Of a stretch of DNA of 64,000 bases, positions 38,332-46,740 are shown piece by piece. Within the stretch, counting starts at the first letter, position 1. Each line of letters starts with the position of its first letter. The stretch is from Natrinema sp031626495. GTDB taxonomy: Archaea; Halobacteriota; Halobacteria; Halobacteriales; Natrialbaceae. The stretch spans positions 60,774-124,773 of the forward strand of contig NZ_JAMQOJ010000012.1 of assembly GCF_031626495.1 (NCBI RefSeq), in the 5' to 3' direction. The notes under the pieces are model-generated. The model had not been told where the DNA came from and made no database searches. It saw only the letters and a list, made by a program, of their open reading frames with translations. The translations under genes and the position numbers were made by a program.

Positions 38332-39912
38332 TCACGATTCCATCCCGTGTTCCTCGACGAACTCGTCTTGCAGTTCCGTCTTGCGGATCTTGCCGCTGCC
38401 GGTCTTCGGGAGTTCGCGCCGGATCTCGACGACCCGGGGGTGCTTGTAGGGGGCGAGTTCCCCGAGGACGTACTCCTCGACGTCGTCCTCGGTCAGCTCC
38501 GCGCCGTCCTTCGGCGTGATCGCGGCCGCGACGGTCTCGCCGCGGCGCTCGTCTGGGAGCCCGAAGACCGCCGCCTCGTGGATGTCGGGGTGCTCGTAGA
38601 GCAGGTTCTCGACCTCGCGCGGGTAGACGTTGTACCCCGCGGTCAGGATCATCTCCTTCTCGCGGCCCTTGATGTAGTAGTAGTTGTCCTCGTCCCGCAT
38701 GCCAATGTCGCCCGTCCGGAAGAAGCCGTCGTCGGTGAAGACCTCCTCGTTCGCCGCGGGGTTCTCGTAGTAGCCTTTCATCACCTGCGGGCCGGCGATG
38801 AGGATCTCGCCTTCCTCGCCCGCGCCGAGTTCGTTCCCCTCCTCGTCGACCACCTTCGAGCGCGTGTGGCCGACCGGCTGGCCGACGCTCCCGGGCCGGT
38901 TGCCGAGCGACGACCACCGGATCGTGTGCGACGTCGCGGTGGTCTCGGTCAGTCCGTACCCCTCGGAAAGCGGGACGTCGAACGCCTCCTCGAACTGCTC
39001 CTGTGTCGGTTTCGGAAGCTTGTCCCCGCCCTGCCCGGCCTTGATCAGCGTCGACAGATCGTACTCGTCGGGGTCGTAGGCGTCGAGCAGGTCGACGAAC
39101 ATCGCGGCGACGCCGACGAAAGTCGGAATGTCGTGCTCGTCGAGCTTCTCGAGGACCAGTTCCGGGTCCCACTGGTCGGGACGGAGCAGGTGTAGCGTCC
39201 GGCCGCCACACAGCGAGGCCATCATGCCGAGCATCCCGGTGATGTGGTACATCGGCAGGACGATGATCCCGTCGCCCTCGATCGGTCCGGCGCTGTAACT
39301 CGAGACGCTCTGGGCGATCTGGACCCGGAAGTTGCGGTGGGTCAGCAGGACGCCTTTCGGCTTGCCCGTCGTCCCCGAGGTGTAGGGCTGGAGCAGCACG
39401 TCGTCGTCCTCGCGGTCGACCACGTCCGGGTCGGCGTCGGCCGCGCCGAGGTCGGGCAGCGACCGGTAGTCGCCGCCGGGCGTCGCGCTGACGATCTCCG
39501 TCTCGAGGTCGGCGACGGCCTCGACGACGTAGTCGTCGGGCTCGCCCTCGACGAGGACGGCCTTCGCGTCGGCGTGCTCGAGCTGGTATTCGATCTCGCG
39601 GCGGCGGTACTCGGGGTTCAGCGGGCTCGCGATGATTCCGGCGTGACAGCAGGCCCAGACGGCGGTACAGAACGGAATCCCGTTGGGCATGTAGAGCCCG
39701 ACCCGATCGCCCGCCTCGAGGCCGAGTTCCCGGAGGCCGTCGGCGAACCGCCCGACGCGGTCGCCGAACTCGCGGTAGGTGATCGTTTCGCCGGCGTGTT
39801 CGATCGCGAGTTCGTCGGGCTGTTCCGCGACCGCTCGCTCGAGTAGGTGTGCGACATTTCCATCGTAGGGAGCCTCTAAAAGCGTCTCCGCGGGGACGAT
39901 ATCGAGTTCCAT
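38332..39912 (-). CDS. Acyl-CoA ligase (FadD-like)
   Basis: A 526-residue AMP-forming ligase. The P-loop is QPYTSGTTGKPKGVLLTHRN, with PMYHITGMLGMMASL, the A5 motif EGYGLTETTATSHTI, RTGDIGMRDEDNYYYIKGR, TAGYNVYPREVENLLYEH and the lysine in PKTGSGKIRKTELQDEF. It is most like the ligases at 2-1504 and 44143-45717, so these three are probably recent paralogues. A TATA-like GTATATTTT (minus strand, near 39941-39949) supports the ATG at 39912. It lies downstream of the SDR gene at 40012 on the same strand. Confidence 0.94.
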   Translation of the reverse strand: MELDIVPAETLLEAPYDGNVAHLLERAVAEQPDELAIEHAGETITYREFGDRVGRFADGLRELGLEAGDRVGLYMPNGIPFCTAVWACCHAGIIASPLNPEYRRREIEYQLEHADAKAVLVEGEPDDYVVEAVADLETEIVSATPGGDYRSLPDLGAADADPDVVDREDDDVLLQPYTSGTTGKPKGVLLTHRNFRVQIAQSVSSYSAGPIEGDGIIVLPMYHITGMLGMMASLCGGRTLHLLRPDQWDPELVLEKLDEHDIPTFVGVAAMFVDLLDAYDPDEYDLSTLIKAGQGGDKLPKPTQEQFEEAFDVPLSEGYGLTETTATSHTIRWSSLGNRPGSVGQPVGHTRSKVVDEEGNELGAGEEGEILIAGPQVMKGYYENPAANEEVFTDDGFFRTGDIGMRDEDNYYYIKGREKEMILTAGYNVYPREVENLLYEHPDIHEAAVFGLPDERRGETVAAAITPKDGAELTEDDVEEYVLGELAPYKHPRVVEIRRELPKTGSGKIRKTELQDEFVEEHGMES

Positions 39913-40011
39913 GTGCTCCGCGTTTGTCGCTCGGGATGAAAAATATACGGGTGGTGGTAACAGAGGACGTGTTCTCGGTCTCGCAGACGGTACGTCTCGA
40001 GTCCGGTCGGA

Positions 40012-40785
40012 TTACTCTCCGAGTCGCGGGATTCCCTTGATCTCGACCGTCTCGCCGACCATATACGAGGAGGCCGGGCTGGCGAGGAACTGTGCGAGGT
40101 CGGCGACCTCCTCGGGTTTGCCGATGGTGCGGTCCGGCGAGGTGCGAGCGATCTCGTCGGCGTCGTCCTCGACGCCCATCTGGGTGCGGACGCCCTCGGT
40201 CGCGACGAGACCGGGCGCGATGCAGTTGACCCAGATGCCGTCCTCGGCCCAGTCGGCCGCGGACGAGGTGGTGAAGTTGACGACGCCGGCCTTGGCCGCG
40301 CCGTAGTGGCTCATCGTCTTCGAGCCACGGGTGCCCGCGACGCTGGCGAAGTTGACGATCCGGCCGCCGCCGTTGTCGCGCATGTACTCGACGGCCAGCT
40401 GCGAGCAGTGGAAGGTGCCGTGGAGGTTGATGTCGACGATCGTCTTCCAGCCGTTCTCGCTGATCTCCGAAGGCGGGGCCTGAAAGCTCGCCCCCGCGTT
40501 GTTGATCAGGATGTCGAGGCCGCCGAATTCGTCGACGGTCTCGTCGATCATGTCCTGAACCGCCTCGCGGTCCGTCACGTCGCACTCGATGGCCAGCGCC
40601 TCGCCCGGCCGCTCGCTCTCGTTGATCGCGTCGGCCACCGGCTCGACGTTCTCCATCTCCCGCGAGGTGACGACGACGTTCGCACCGTCGTCGGCGAACC
40701 GCTCGACGATCATCTTCCCGATCCCGCTCGAGGAGCCCGTGACGATCGCCGTCTGGCCCTCGACGCTGAACTGGTCGGTCGTCAT
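40012..40785 (-). CDS. SDR-family oxidoreductase
   Basis: A 257-residue short-chain dehydrogenase. TGSSSGIG is at residues 16-23, TSREMENVEPV follows strand 2, the NNAG motif is complete (ILINNAGASF), and the catalytic residues are Ser in VNFASVAG and Tyr-Lys in SHYGAAKAGVV. The end SSYMVGETVEIKGI is typical for the classical family. A 3-ketoacyl or 2,4-dienoyl reductase role is possible given the ligase downstream (99 bases), but the substrate is not readable. Confidence 0.9.
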   Translation of the reverse strand: MTTDQFSVEGQTAIVTGSSSGIGKMIVERFADDGANVVVTSREMENVEPVADAINESERPGEALAIECDVTDREAVQDMIDETVDEFGGLDILINNAGASFQAPPSEISENGWKTIVDINLHGTFHCSQLAVEYMRDNGGGRIVNFASVAGTRGSKTMSHYGAAKAGVVNFTTSSAADWAEDGIWVNCIAPGLVATEGVRTQMGVEDDADEIARTSPDRTIGKPEEVADLAQFLASPASSYMVGETVEIKGIPRLGE

Positions 40786-40911
40786 CGCCGTCCCTCCGTG
40801 TTCGCTGTGGTCTCAGCAGCCGATACGCCGGTCCCAAGGGTGACAGTGACTGGCATTCGCGTCTACGGGTTCATCGACGTTCATTATAAGCTATTCGACC
40901 AGACGCCGACG

Positions 40912-41026
40912 TGCGGTGGCGCGCGCTGGATCGCGGTGAACGACCAGTGAACCGCGGTCCGACGCTGCGCGAGGGACGAGTGAGGGAACGGAGTGACCGA
41001 GCGAATCGGCTGGGGAGGACGTGGAG
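40912..41026 (+). repeat. Dispersed intergenic repeat, copy B
   Basis: Copy B begins tgcggtggcgcgcgctg, contains gctgcgcgaggg and ends aatcggctggggaggacg followed by tggag, matching copy A at 12811-12928 almost base for base at both ends while the middle differs. It lies in a 477-base gap between divergent genes that otherwise shows no gene. Confidence 0.7.
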
Positions 41027-41262
41027 AACCCCTGTGTTCGTGCGAGCAGGACACTCAGTCGTCCGCTCGAGGTGTCGGACCGATGGATGACTACTCACCG
41101 TCTACCACAGACCGAGACGAGTTCCGGGAGAGGTACTGTTATGCCGGTCGTGCCCAAACCGTGTGGCGATGAACGGCGGAGACGGACCCGACCGACAGCG
41201 CAGGACGACCGAACGACCGGCGATCGCGCGGCCGACCGACACCACTACGGAGGCGACTCGAG

Positions 41263-42282
41263 ATGCCGAATAGACCGATCGAGGAACTCGAGGCGATGGT
41301 CGGTGACAGCCGCGTCACCGTCGAGGAGTTTCGCATCGAGGCCGGCAAGGTCGAGGAGTTCGCGCGTGCGATCACGTCCGACGACCCGGTCTTCCGCGAC
41401 GAGGCGGCGGCCGCCGATCGGGGCTACGACCGCGTCCCCGCGCCGCTGACCTACAGTCAGGTGGGGCGGTTCCCGCGGTACACCCCCGATGACGTCGACG
41501 GGAAGGGCTTCGACCTGGGCTTCCAGCCCGAATACGTTCTCCACGGCGAGCAACACCACGAGTACGAGCGCCCGATGGCCGTCGGCGACGTACTCGAGGG
41601 GACGACCACGCTCGCGGACGTCTTCCAGCGCGAGGGGCCCCGTGCGGGGACGATGACCTTCGCCGTCCTCGAGACCGAGTACCGAAATCGGGACGGCGAA
41701 CTCGTACTGACCGACCGCTCGACTGCGATCGAGACCTCCGGCGCGGTCGACGAGGACGCCAGTGACGAGGAAGGCGACGACGCCTCGAGCGAGCCCGCCG
41801 AGACCGCGACGAACGGCGGCACCGCCGCGGTCGAGTCGGACGTCCCGCCGGCGACCGTCGGCGACTTCGATCGCGTCCACGATCTCGCCGACATCGCGGT
41901 CGGTGACACCGGTCCGAACGTGGTCGTCGAGGACCTCGATCGCCAGCAGTTCGTCAAGTACGCCGGCGCGAGCGGCGACTTCAACCCGATCCACTACGAC
42001 GAGCCCTACGCTACGGCCGCGGGCAACGAGAGCGTCTTCGGGCAGGGAATGTTCACCGCCGGGGTCACCTCCCGCGTCGTCGCGAACTGGTTCGAACTGC
42101 GGGACGTGACGAGCTTCGGCGTCCGATTCCAGTCGCGGGTCTTCCCCGGCGACACCGTCGTCGCCAGCGGCGAGGTCGTCGAGATCGACGAGGACGAAGG
42201 AACGGTGGAAACGGAACTCGAGGCGTGGACCGACGACGGCGAGACGCTGCTCACCGGCACGGCGACGGCCGACCTCGAGTAA
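41263..42282 (+). CDS. MaoC-family double-hotdog hydratase/dehydratase
   Basis: A 339-residue protein with two hotdog domains. The N-terminal half (about 15-160) is the substrate-holding, FAS1-like MaoC N-domain; the C-terminal half (205-339) has the hydratase-2 motif ASGDFNPIHYDEPYA with Asp239, Asn241 and His244 as catalytic residues, followed by FGQGMFTAG. An acidic, low-complexity linker of about 40 residues (161-200, rich in Glu, Asp, Ala) joins them. The enzyme would hydrate 2-enoyl-CoA to (R)-3-hydroxyacyl-CoA, the stereochemistry opposite to crotonases, or dehydrate during synthesis. It converges with the DUF35/thiolase-like pair. Confidence 0.9.
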   Translation: MPNRPIEELEAMVGDSRVTVEEFRIEAGKVEEFARAITSDDPVFRDEAAAADRGYDRVPAPLTYSQVGRFPRYTPDDVDGKGFDLGFQPEYVLHGEQHHEYERPMAVGDVLEGTTTLADVFQREGPRAGTMTFAVLETEYRNRDGELVLTDRSTAIETSGAVDEDASDEEGDDASSEPAETATNGGTAAVESDVPPATVGDFDRVHDLADIAVGDTGPNVVVEDLDRQQFVKYAGASGDFNPIHYDEPYATAAGNESVFGQGMFTAGVTSRVVANWFELRDVTSFGVRFQSRVFPGDTVVASGEVVEIDEDEGTVETELEAWTDDGETLLTGTATADLE

Positions 42283-42360
42283 AAACGCACGCCCTTTTCG
42301 CGGACAGTTCGCGCGCGCTGTACCGAACGATCAGTGCGGCGTCGAGCGCCGTCTCGACGC

Positions 42361-42786
42361 TCACTCCGGCACGAACACCGGCATGGCGGCTTCGTCGGAG
42401 AGCCGCCAGAACCGCACCGCGACGGGCATCTCGACCTCGAGGTCGTCGGGATCGGCGTCGATCATCGCGAGCAGGCGCGGGCCCTCGGCGAGTTCGATCG
42501 CGCCGACGGCGTACGGAGTCCGGTCGCCGAAACCGGGTTCGCCGGGGACGTGGCAGACGGTGTAGGAGTAGATCGTCCCGACGCCCTCGCTCGGTTCGAA
42601 CGGGGGGTCCTCCGCGCCGCAGGCGGTACAGACCGCCCGCGGGTAGAGCTGGCGGTTACCGCACTCACACTTCTGGTACAGCAGGTCGCCCTCGAGCGTC
42701 GCCTCCCAGAACGGTTCCGTCGCGCCGGTCGGGACCGGGACCGGCCCCGCCCACTCCTCGCGGCAGTCTTCGACGGGCGCGCTCAT
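42361..42786 (-). CDS. DUF35 zinc-ribbon OB-fold protein, acyl-CoA partner
   Basis: A 141-residue DUF35-type protein. The rubredoxin-like zinc ribbon has Cys40-x-Cys42 and Cys53-xx-Cys56 (QKCECGNRQLYPRAVCTACG), followed by an OB-fold ending MPVAVRFWRL. Such proteins bind and support a thiolase-fold partner; in mycobacteria a DUF35 domain is required by the aldolase Ltp2. Its start overlaps the stop of the upstream thiolase-like gene by four bases, so the two subunits are made together. Confidence 0.9.
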   Translation of the reverse strand: MSAPVEDCREEWAGPVPVPTGATEPFWEATLEGDLLYQKCECGNRQLYPRAVCTACGAEDPPFEPSEGVGTIYSYTVCHVPGEPGFGDRTPYAVGAIELAEGPRLLAMIDADPDDLEVEMPVAVRFWRLSDEAAMPVFVPE

Positions 42787-43931
42787 GCTTCCCTCCGGAG
42801 GACGACTGTACTACTCGACGACAGGATGCCGCCGGTTCCATGGGCGACCGCGACCTCGGCGTCGTCGACCTGACGCTCGCCCGTATACTCGCCTCGAAGC
42901 TGGCGGACGGCCTCGATGAGGACGAAGACGCCGAAGTGGCCGGGGTGACAGTAGGAGAGCCCGCCGCCCTGCGTGTTCATCGGTAGCTCGCCGCCGGGGG
43001 CGGTCGTCCCGCCAGAGACGAACTCGCCGCCCTCGCCCTTTTCGCAGAACCCGAGATCCTCGAGCGTCACCAGGGCGGTGTAGGTAAACGAGTCGTATAT
43101 CTGGGCGACGTCGACGTCGTCGTGGGTAATACCGGCTTGCTCGAAGGCCTTCGGTCCCGTTACCGCCGCCCCGGTCGTCGTCATATCGGGCATTTCGCTG
43201 ATATCTTGCCGGTGCGTGCTCGTCGAGGCGACGCCCGCGACCGAAATCGGGGGAACGCCGAGTTCCGCCGCCTTCTCCTCGCTGACGAGGACGACCGCGC
43301 CCCCGCCGTCGGAGACCAGACAGCAGTCGAGAAGGTTGAACGGCTCGGCGATCCGCCGGGATTCGAGTACGTCGTCGACGGTAATCGGATCCTGCTGTGC
43401 GGCTTTTGGGTTCATCGACGCCCACTCGCGGGTCGCGACGGCGATCTCGGCGAGTTGCTCCTCCGTCGTCCCGTACTCGTGCATGTGCCGTTTAGCGGCC
43501 ATCGCGTACGCCCCCGGCGGGCGGAAGAGCCCCGTCGGACGAACGAAGCCGTCGACCGGATGGGTGACCTCGAGGGACTGATCTCTGCCGGGACCGGTCT
43601 TGCTCGTCGAGCCGTACGCGACGACCACCACGTCGGCCTCGTCGCGGGTCATCGCGTCGCGAACGTGACCGCAGAAGTGTTCGAACGACGAGCCGCCGAT
43701 CTCGGTCCCCTCGAGGAACGAGGGCTCGTCGAGGTCGAGGTACTCCGAGAGCACCAGCGCCGGCATGTAGTCGTCGCCGCCGGCGACTGCGACGCCGTCG
43801 ACCTCGTCGAGGGCACAGCCGGCGTCCTCGAGAGCGCGGACGGTCGCGACCGCCGCGTTGTCGAGCCAGTTCCGGTCGGGGGTCTCGCCGAGGTCGCTCT
43901 CGGCGACACCCGCCAGGATCGGTTCAGCCAC
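42783..43931 (-). CDS. Thiolase-fold protein lacking the nucleophilic Cys (Ltp2/SCP2-like)
   Basis: A 382-residue thiolase-fold protein. Where thiolases carry the nucleophile the sequence reads TEIGGSSFEHF, with Ser81-Ser82 and no Cys, as in the SCP2-thiolase-like group that includes the steroid side-chain aldolase Ltp2. The C-terminal GGGLSYCHPGHFGVF keeps the His-Pro pair but the second Cys motif is altered to VAHGTGGILSSSS. It is therefore unlikely to be an ordinary thiolase; a retro-aldol cleavage of a branched 3-hydroxyacyl-CoA is the best guess. It is coupled to the DUF35 gene and faces the 44143 ligase across a shared promoter region. Confidence 0.88.
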   Translation of the reverse strand: MAEPILAGVAESDLGETPDRNWLDNAAVATVRALEDAGCALDEVDGVAVAGGDDYMPALVLSEYLDLDEPSFLEGTEIGGSSFEHFCGHVRDAMTRDEADVVVVAYGSTSKTGPGRDQSLEVTHPVDGFVRPTGLFRPPGAYAMAAKRHMHEYGTTEEQLAEIAVATREWASMNPKAAQQDPITVDDVLESRRIAEPFNLLDCCLVSDGGGAVVLVSEEKAAELGVPPISVAGVASTSTHRQDISEMPDMTTTGAAVTGPKAFEQAGITHDDVDVAQIYDSFTYTALVTLEDLGFCEKGEGGEFVSGGTTAPGGELPMNTQGGGLSYCHPGHFGVFVLIEAVRQLRGEYTGERQVDDAEVAVAHGTGGILSSSSTVVLRREA

Positions 43932-44112
43932 GGGTATCCCTCCGTCTCACGGACCGTGTCATCGTCTCCCGATATCGTAACCGAACGCAAATAGCTTGTG
44001 GTAGAGGGTACCAATGCACGTATTCCTGTGGCCGGGTGGGTCCGCGTGACTGCGGGCGGTCTCGAGCAGCGAGGCGCGACGAGGCGGTGAGGCCACGTCA
44101 CACATGGATACT

Positions 44113-44134
44113 ATTTTATATCATTCCATGATAT
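44113..44134 (+). promoter_or_regulatory. TATA box with overlapping palindromic operator
   Basis: ATTTTATA (44113-44120) is centred 26 bases before ATG 44143. A perfect inverted repeat ATATCAT-TCC-ATGATAT (44118-44134) overlaps its last bases and covers the space to the start. This is a classical arrangement for a repressor that blocks TBP/TFB or polymerase entry. Confidence 0.6.
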
Positions 44135-44142
44135 CATCCCAC

Positions 44143-45717
44143 ATGGATTTGGCAAGTGTTAGCGAGGGTGCCAGAGACGGCAACGTCGCGCGGCTCCACG
44201 ACGAGACGGTGCGCCACCACGGCGACGCACAGGCGATCGAGTACCACGGGCAGACGTTGACCCACGAGGACCTCCAGGCCGCGAGTTCGCGCTTCGCCGG
44301 CGGGCTGGCCGACCTCGGGATCGAACCCGGCGACGTGATGCTGCAGTACCTGCCGAACTGCCCGCCGTATCTGATCGGCGCGCTCGGGGCGTTCAAAGCC
44401 GGCGCGATCGTCTCGCCGGTCAACCCGCAGTACCGCAAACGCGAACTCACGTACCAGCTCGAGGACACCGAGGCCGCGGCCGTCCTCACCCACGTCGCGC
44501 TCGAACCGTATCTGGAGGAAGCGCTCGAGGCCATCGACTGGGATCCGGTCGTCATCTCCGTCGACACCGAGAGCGAGGGCATCCACGCCTTCGACGACGT
44601 TCGCGGCGAGGAGACGTTCGTCGAGCGGGCAGACGACGACGTGGCGCTGCTGCCCTACACCTCGGGGACGACCGGGAAACCAAAGGGCGTGCAACTCACG
44701 CACCGCAACTTCCGGGCTCAGACGTTCTCGATCCTCTCTCAAGAGCAGGCGCTCGACGACGAGGACGTGCGCAGCCTCGTCTGGCTGCCGCTGTACCACA
44801 TCACCGGCTTCACCCACACCGCGTGGCAGCCCCTCGTTCGGGGCGGGAGCGTCTACCTCCGGAGCGCGGCCAACTGGGACGGCGACGCCGCGATGGAACT
44901 GATCGAGGAGGAAGGCATCACCCACTACGTCGGCGTCACCGCGATGTACGTCGACATGATCAACAGCGAACGGTTCGGCGACTACGATCTCACCAGCCTC
45001 GAGTCGGCCGGCGAGGGCGGCGCGAAGATGTCCGTCGCGGTCCAGGAGGAGTTCGAGGAGACCGCGGGCGTCGAGATGGCCGAGGGGTACGGGCTCACCG
45101 AGACCAACGGCGCGACCCACTCTCAGAGCGGGTCGACGTTCGGCCTGCGCCACGGCACGATCGGCCAGCCGACGCGGATGACCGAGGCCAAGATCGTCGA
45201 CGAGAGCGGCGATACCGTCGCTATCGGCGAAGAGGGCGAGCTCCTGGTTCGGGGGCCGCAGGTGATGAAAGGCTACCACGGGATGCCCGAGGCGACCGAG
45301 CGGGCCTTCACCGACGACGGCTGGTTCCGGACGGGCGACATCGCACGCCGCGACGAGGACAACTACTACGAGATCGTCGACCGGAAGAAGCACATGATCA
45401 ACTCCGCCGGTTACAACATCTACCCGAGCGAACTCGAGGAACTCCTCTCGGAACACGAGGCCGTCGCGGAGGGCGCGGTCGTCGGAATCCCCGACGAGCG
45501 GCGCAACGAGGTGCCGAAAGCGTTCGTCGTCACCGCTCCGGGCGTCGAACCCGGCGACGACGTGACCGCCGAGGAGATCAAGGAGTACTTCCTCGACAAC
45601 GTCGCCTCCTACAAGCACCCCCGCGAGGTCGAGTTCATCGCCGAACTCCCGCGGACGACGAGCGGCAAGATCCAGAAATACAAGCTCGAGGACGCCGAGG
45701 AATCGGAGGACGCCTGA
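44143..45717 (+). CDS. Acyl-CoA ligase (FadD-like)
   Basis: A 524-residue AMP-forming ligase. The P-loop is LPYTSGTTGKPKGVQLTHRN, with PLYHITGFTHTAWQ, the A5 motif EGYGLTETNGATHS, RTGDIARRDEDNYYEIVDR, NSAGYNIYPSELEELL and the catalytic Lys in RTTSGKIQKYKLEDAE. ATG 44143 is chosen because it lies at leaderless distance from the TATA box; an in-frame ATG at 44104 lies upstream of that box. Only 3 bases separate it from the hydroxyacid dehydrogenase gene, so they are an operon. Confidence 0.94.
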   Translation: MDLASVSEGARDGNVARLHDETVRHHGDAQAIEYHGQTLTHEDLQAASSRFAGGLADLGIEPGDVMLQYLPNCPPYLIGALGAFKAGAIVSPVNPQYRKRELTYQLEDTEAAAVLTHVALEPYLEEALEAIDWDPVVISVDTESEGIHAFDDVRGEETFVERADDDVALLPYTSGTTGKPKGVQLTHRNFRAQTFSILSQEQALDDEDVRSLVWLPLYHITGFTHTAWQPLVRGGSVYLRSAANWDGDAAMELIEEEGITHYVGVTAMYVDMINSERFGDYDLTSLESAGEGGAKMSVAVQEEFEETAGVEMAEGYGLTETNGATHSQSGSTFGLRHGTIGQPTRMTEAKIVDESGDTVAIGEEGELLVRGPQVMKGYHGMPEATERAFTDDGWFRTGDIARRDEDNYYEIVDRKKHMINSAGYNIYPSELEELLSEHEAVAEGAVVGIPDERRNEVPKAFVVTAPGVEPGDDVTAEEIKEYFLDNVASYKHPREVEFIAELPRTTSGKIQKYKLEDAEESEDA

Positions 45718-45720
45718 CTC

Positions 45721-46659
45721 GTGACGGTCGTCGTCAGTCCCCACATCCTCTCGGGCGGCGGGCCGCGGCTGGTCGCCGCGATCCGCGAGCGCCGGCCGGA
45801 GATCGACCTCGAGCACGTCGAGGACGAGGACGAACTCCCGGCGGCCGTCGCCGACGCCGACGTACTCGTCACCCACCGGCTCCCCGACGAGGTGCTCGAG
45901 GCGGCCGCCGATCTCGAGTGGGTGCAGGCGCTGAGCGCCGGTACCGATTTCTTCGATCGCGACGCGCTGGCAGACCGCGGCGTGGCGCTGACGAACGTGT
46001 CGGGGATCCACGCGAAGCCGATCGGTCAGCAGGTGCTGGGCTACCTGCTGCACTTCGAGCGCGGCTTCGACCGCGCGGTCGCCCAGCAACACCGCCGGGA
46101 GTGGGAGCGGTACATGGGCGGCGAACTCGGCGATCGGACGATCGGCATCGTCGGCGTCGGTGCGATCGGCTCTACAGTCGCCGACTACTGCCAGACCTTC
46201 GACGCCCGCGTGATCGGGACCAAACGCGATCCGACCGACGCACCCGGCAGCGTCGACGAAATCTACGGGGCGGACGAGCTCGAGTCCGTCCTCGAAGCGA
46301 GCGACTACCTCGTGCTGGCCTGTCCGCTGACCGACGAGACGCGGGGGCTGATCGACGCCGACGCCCTCGCGACGCTCCCGGACGACGCCGTGCTGGTCAA
46401 CATCGCCCGGGGGCGGGTGGTCGATCAGCCCGCGCTCGTCGACGCGCTCGAGGCCGACGAACTCGGCGGGGTCGCGCTGGACGTTTTCGAGGAGGAGCCG
46501 TTGCCCGAAGAATCGCCGCTCTGGGACCGCGACGACGTGCTCGTGACGCCGCACATGGCCGGCAGCACGCCCCACTACTGGGAACGCTGCGCCGACGTCT
46601 TCCTGCGGAACTACGACCGATTCCGCGAGAACGAGGCGCTCGAGAACCGCGTCGTCTGA
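45721..46659 (+). CDS. D-2-hydroxyacid dehydrogenase (NAD-binding)
   Basis: A 312-residue NAD(P)-dependent D-2-hydroxyacid dehydrogenase. The Rossmann motif TIGIVGVGAIGSTVADY lies near residues 139-155. Catalytic Arg is in VNIARGRVVDQPAL, Glu in VFEEEPLPEESPLW, and His in VTPHMAGSTPHY. It begins with GTG at 45721, three bases after the ligase stop, so translation is likely coupled. It could reduce a 2-oxo acid or oxidise a 2-hydroxy acid made by alpha-oxidation, but the specific acid is unknown. Confidence 0.92.
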   Translation: MTVVVSPHILSGGGPRLVAAIRERRPEIDLEHVEDEDELPAAVADADVLVTHRLPDEVLEAAADLEWVQALSAGTDFFDRDALADRGVALTNVSGIHAKPIGQQVLGYLLHFERGFDRAVAQQHRREWERYMGGELGDRTIGIVGVGAIGSTVADYCQTFDARVIGTKRDPTDAPGSVDEIYGADELESVLEASDYLVLACPLTDETRGLIDADALATLPDDAVLVNIARGRVVDQPALVDALEADELGGVALDVFEEEPLPEESPLWDRDDVLVTPHMAGSTPHYWERCADVFLRNYDRFRENEALENRVV

Positions 46660-46740
46660 GCCGGGGACCGGCGCTTGTTTTGGGGTCGTAGACGCGAAAC
46701 GCGGCCATAGATTGAAGCCCCGTCACGTCGAGCATCGTGT

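Noticed and set aside
38234..40837. Very long open frame (about 867 codons) on the minus strand
   Set aside because: It is Arg/Gly/Pro-rich and lies out of frame over the well-supported ligase (38332-39912) and SDR (40012-40785); such frames are usual in high-GC genomes.
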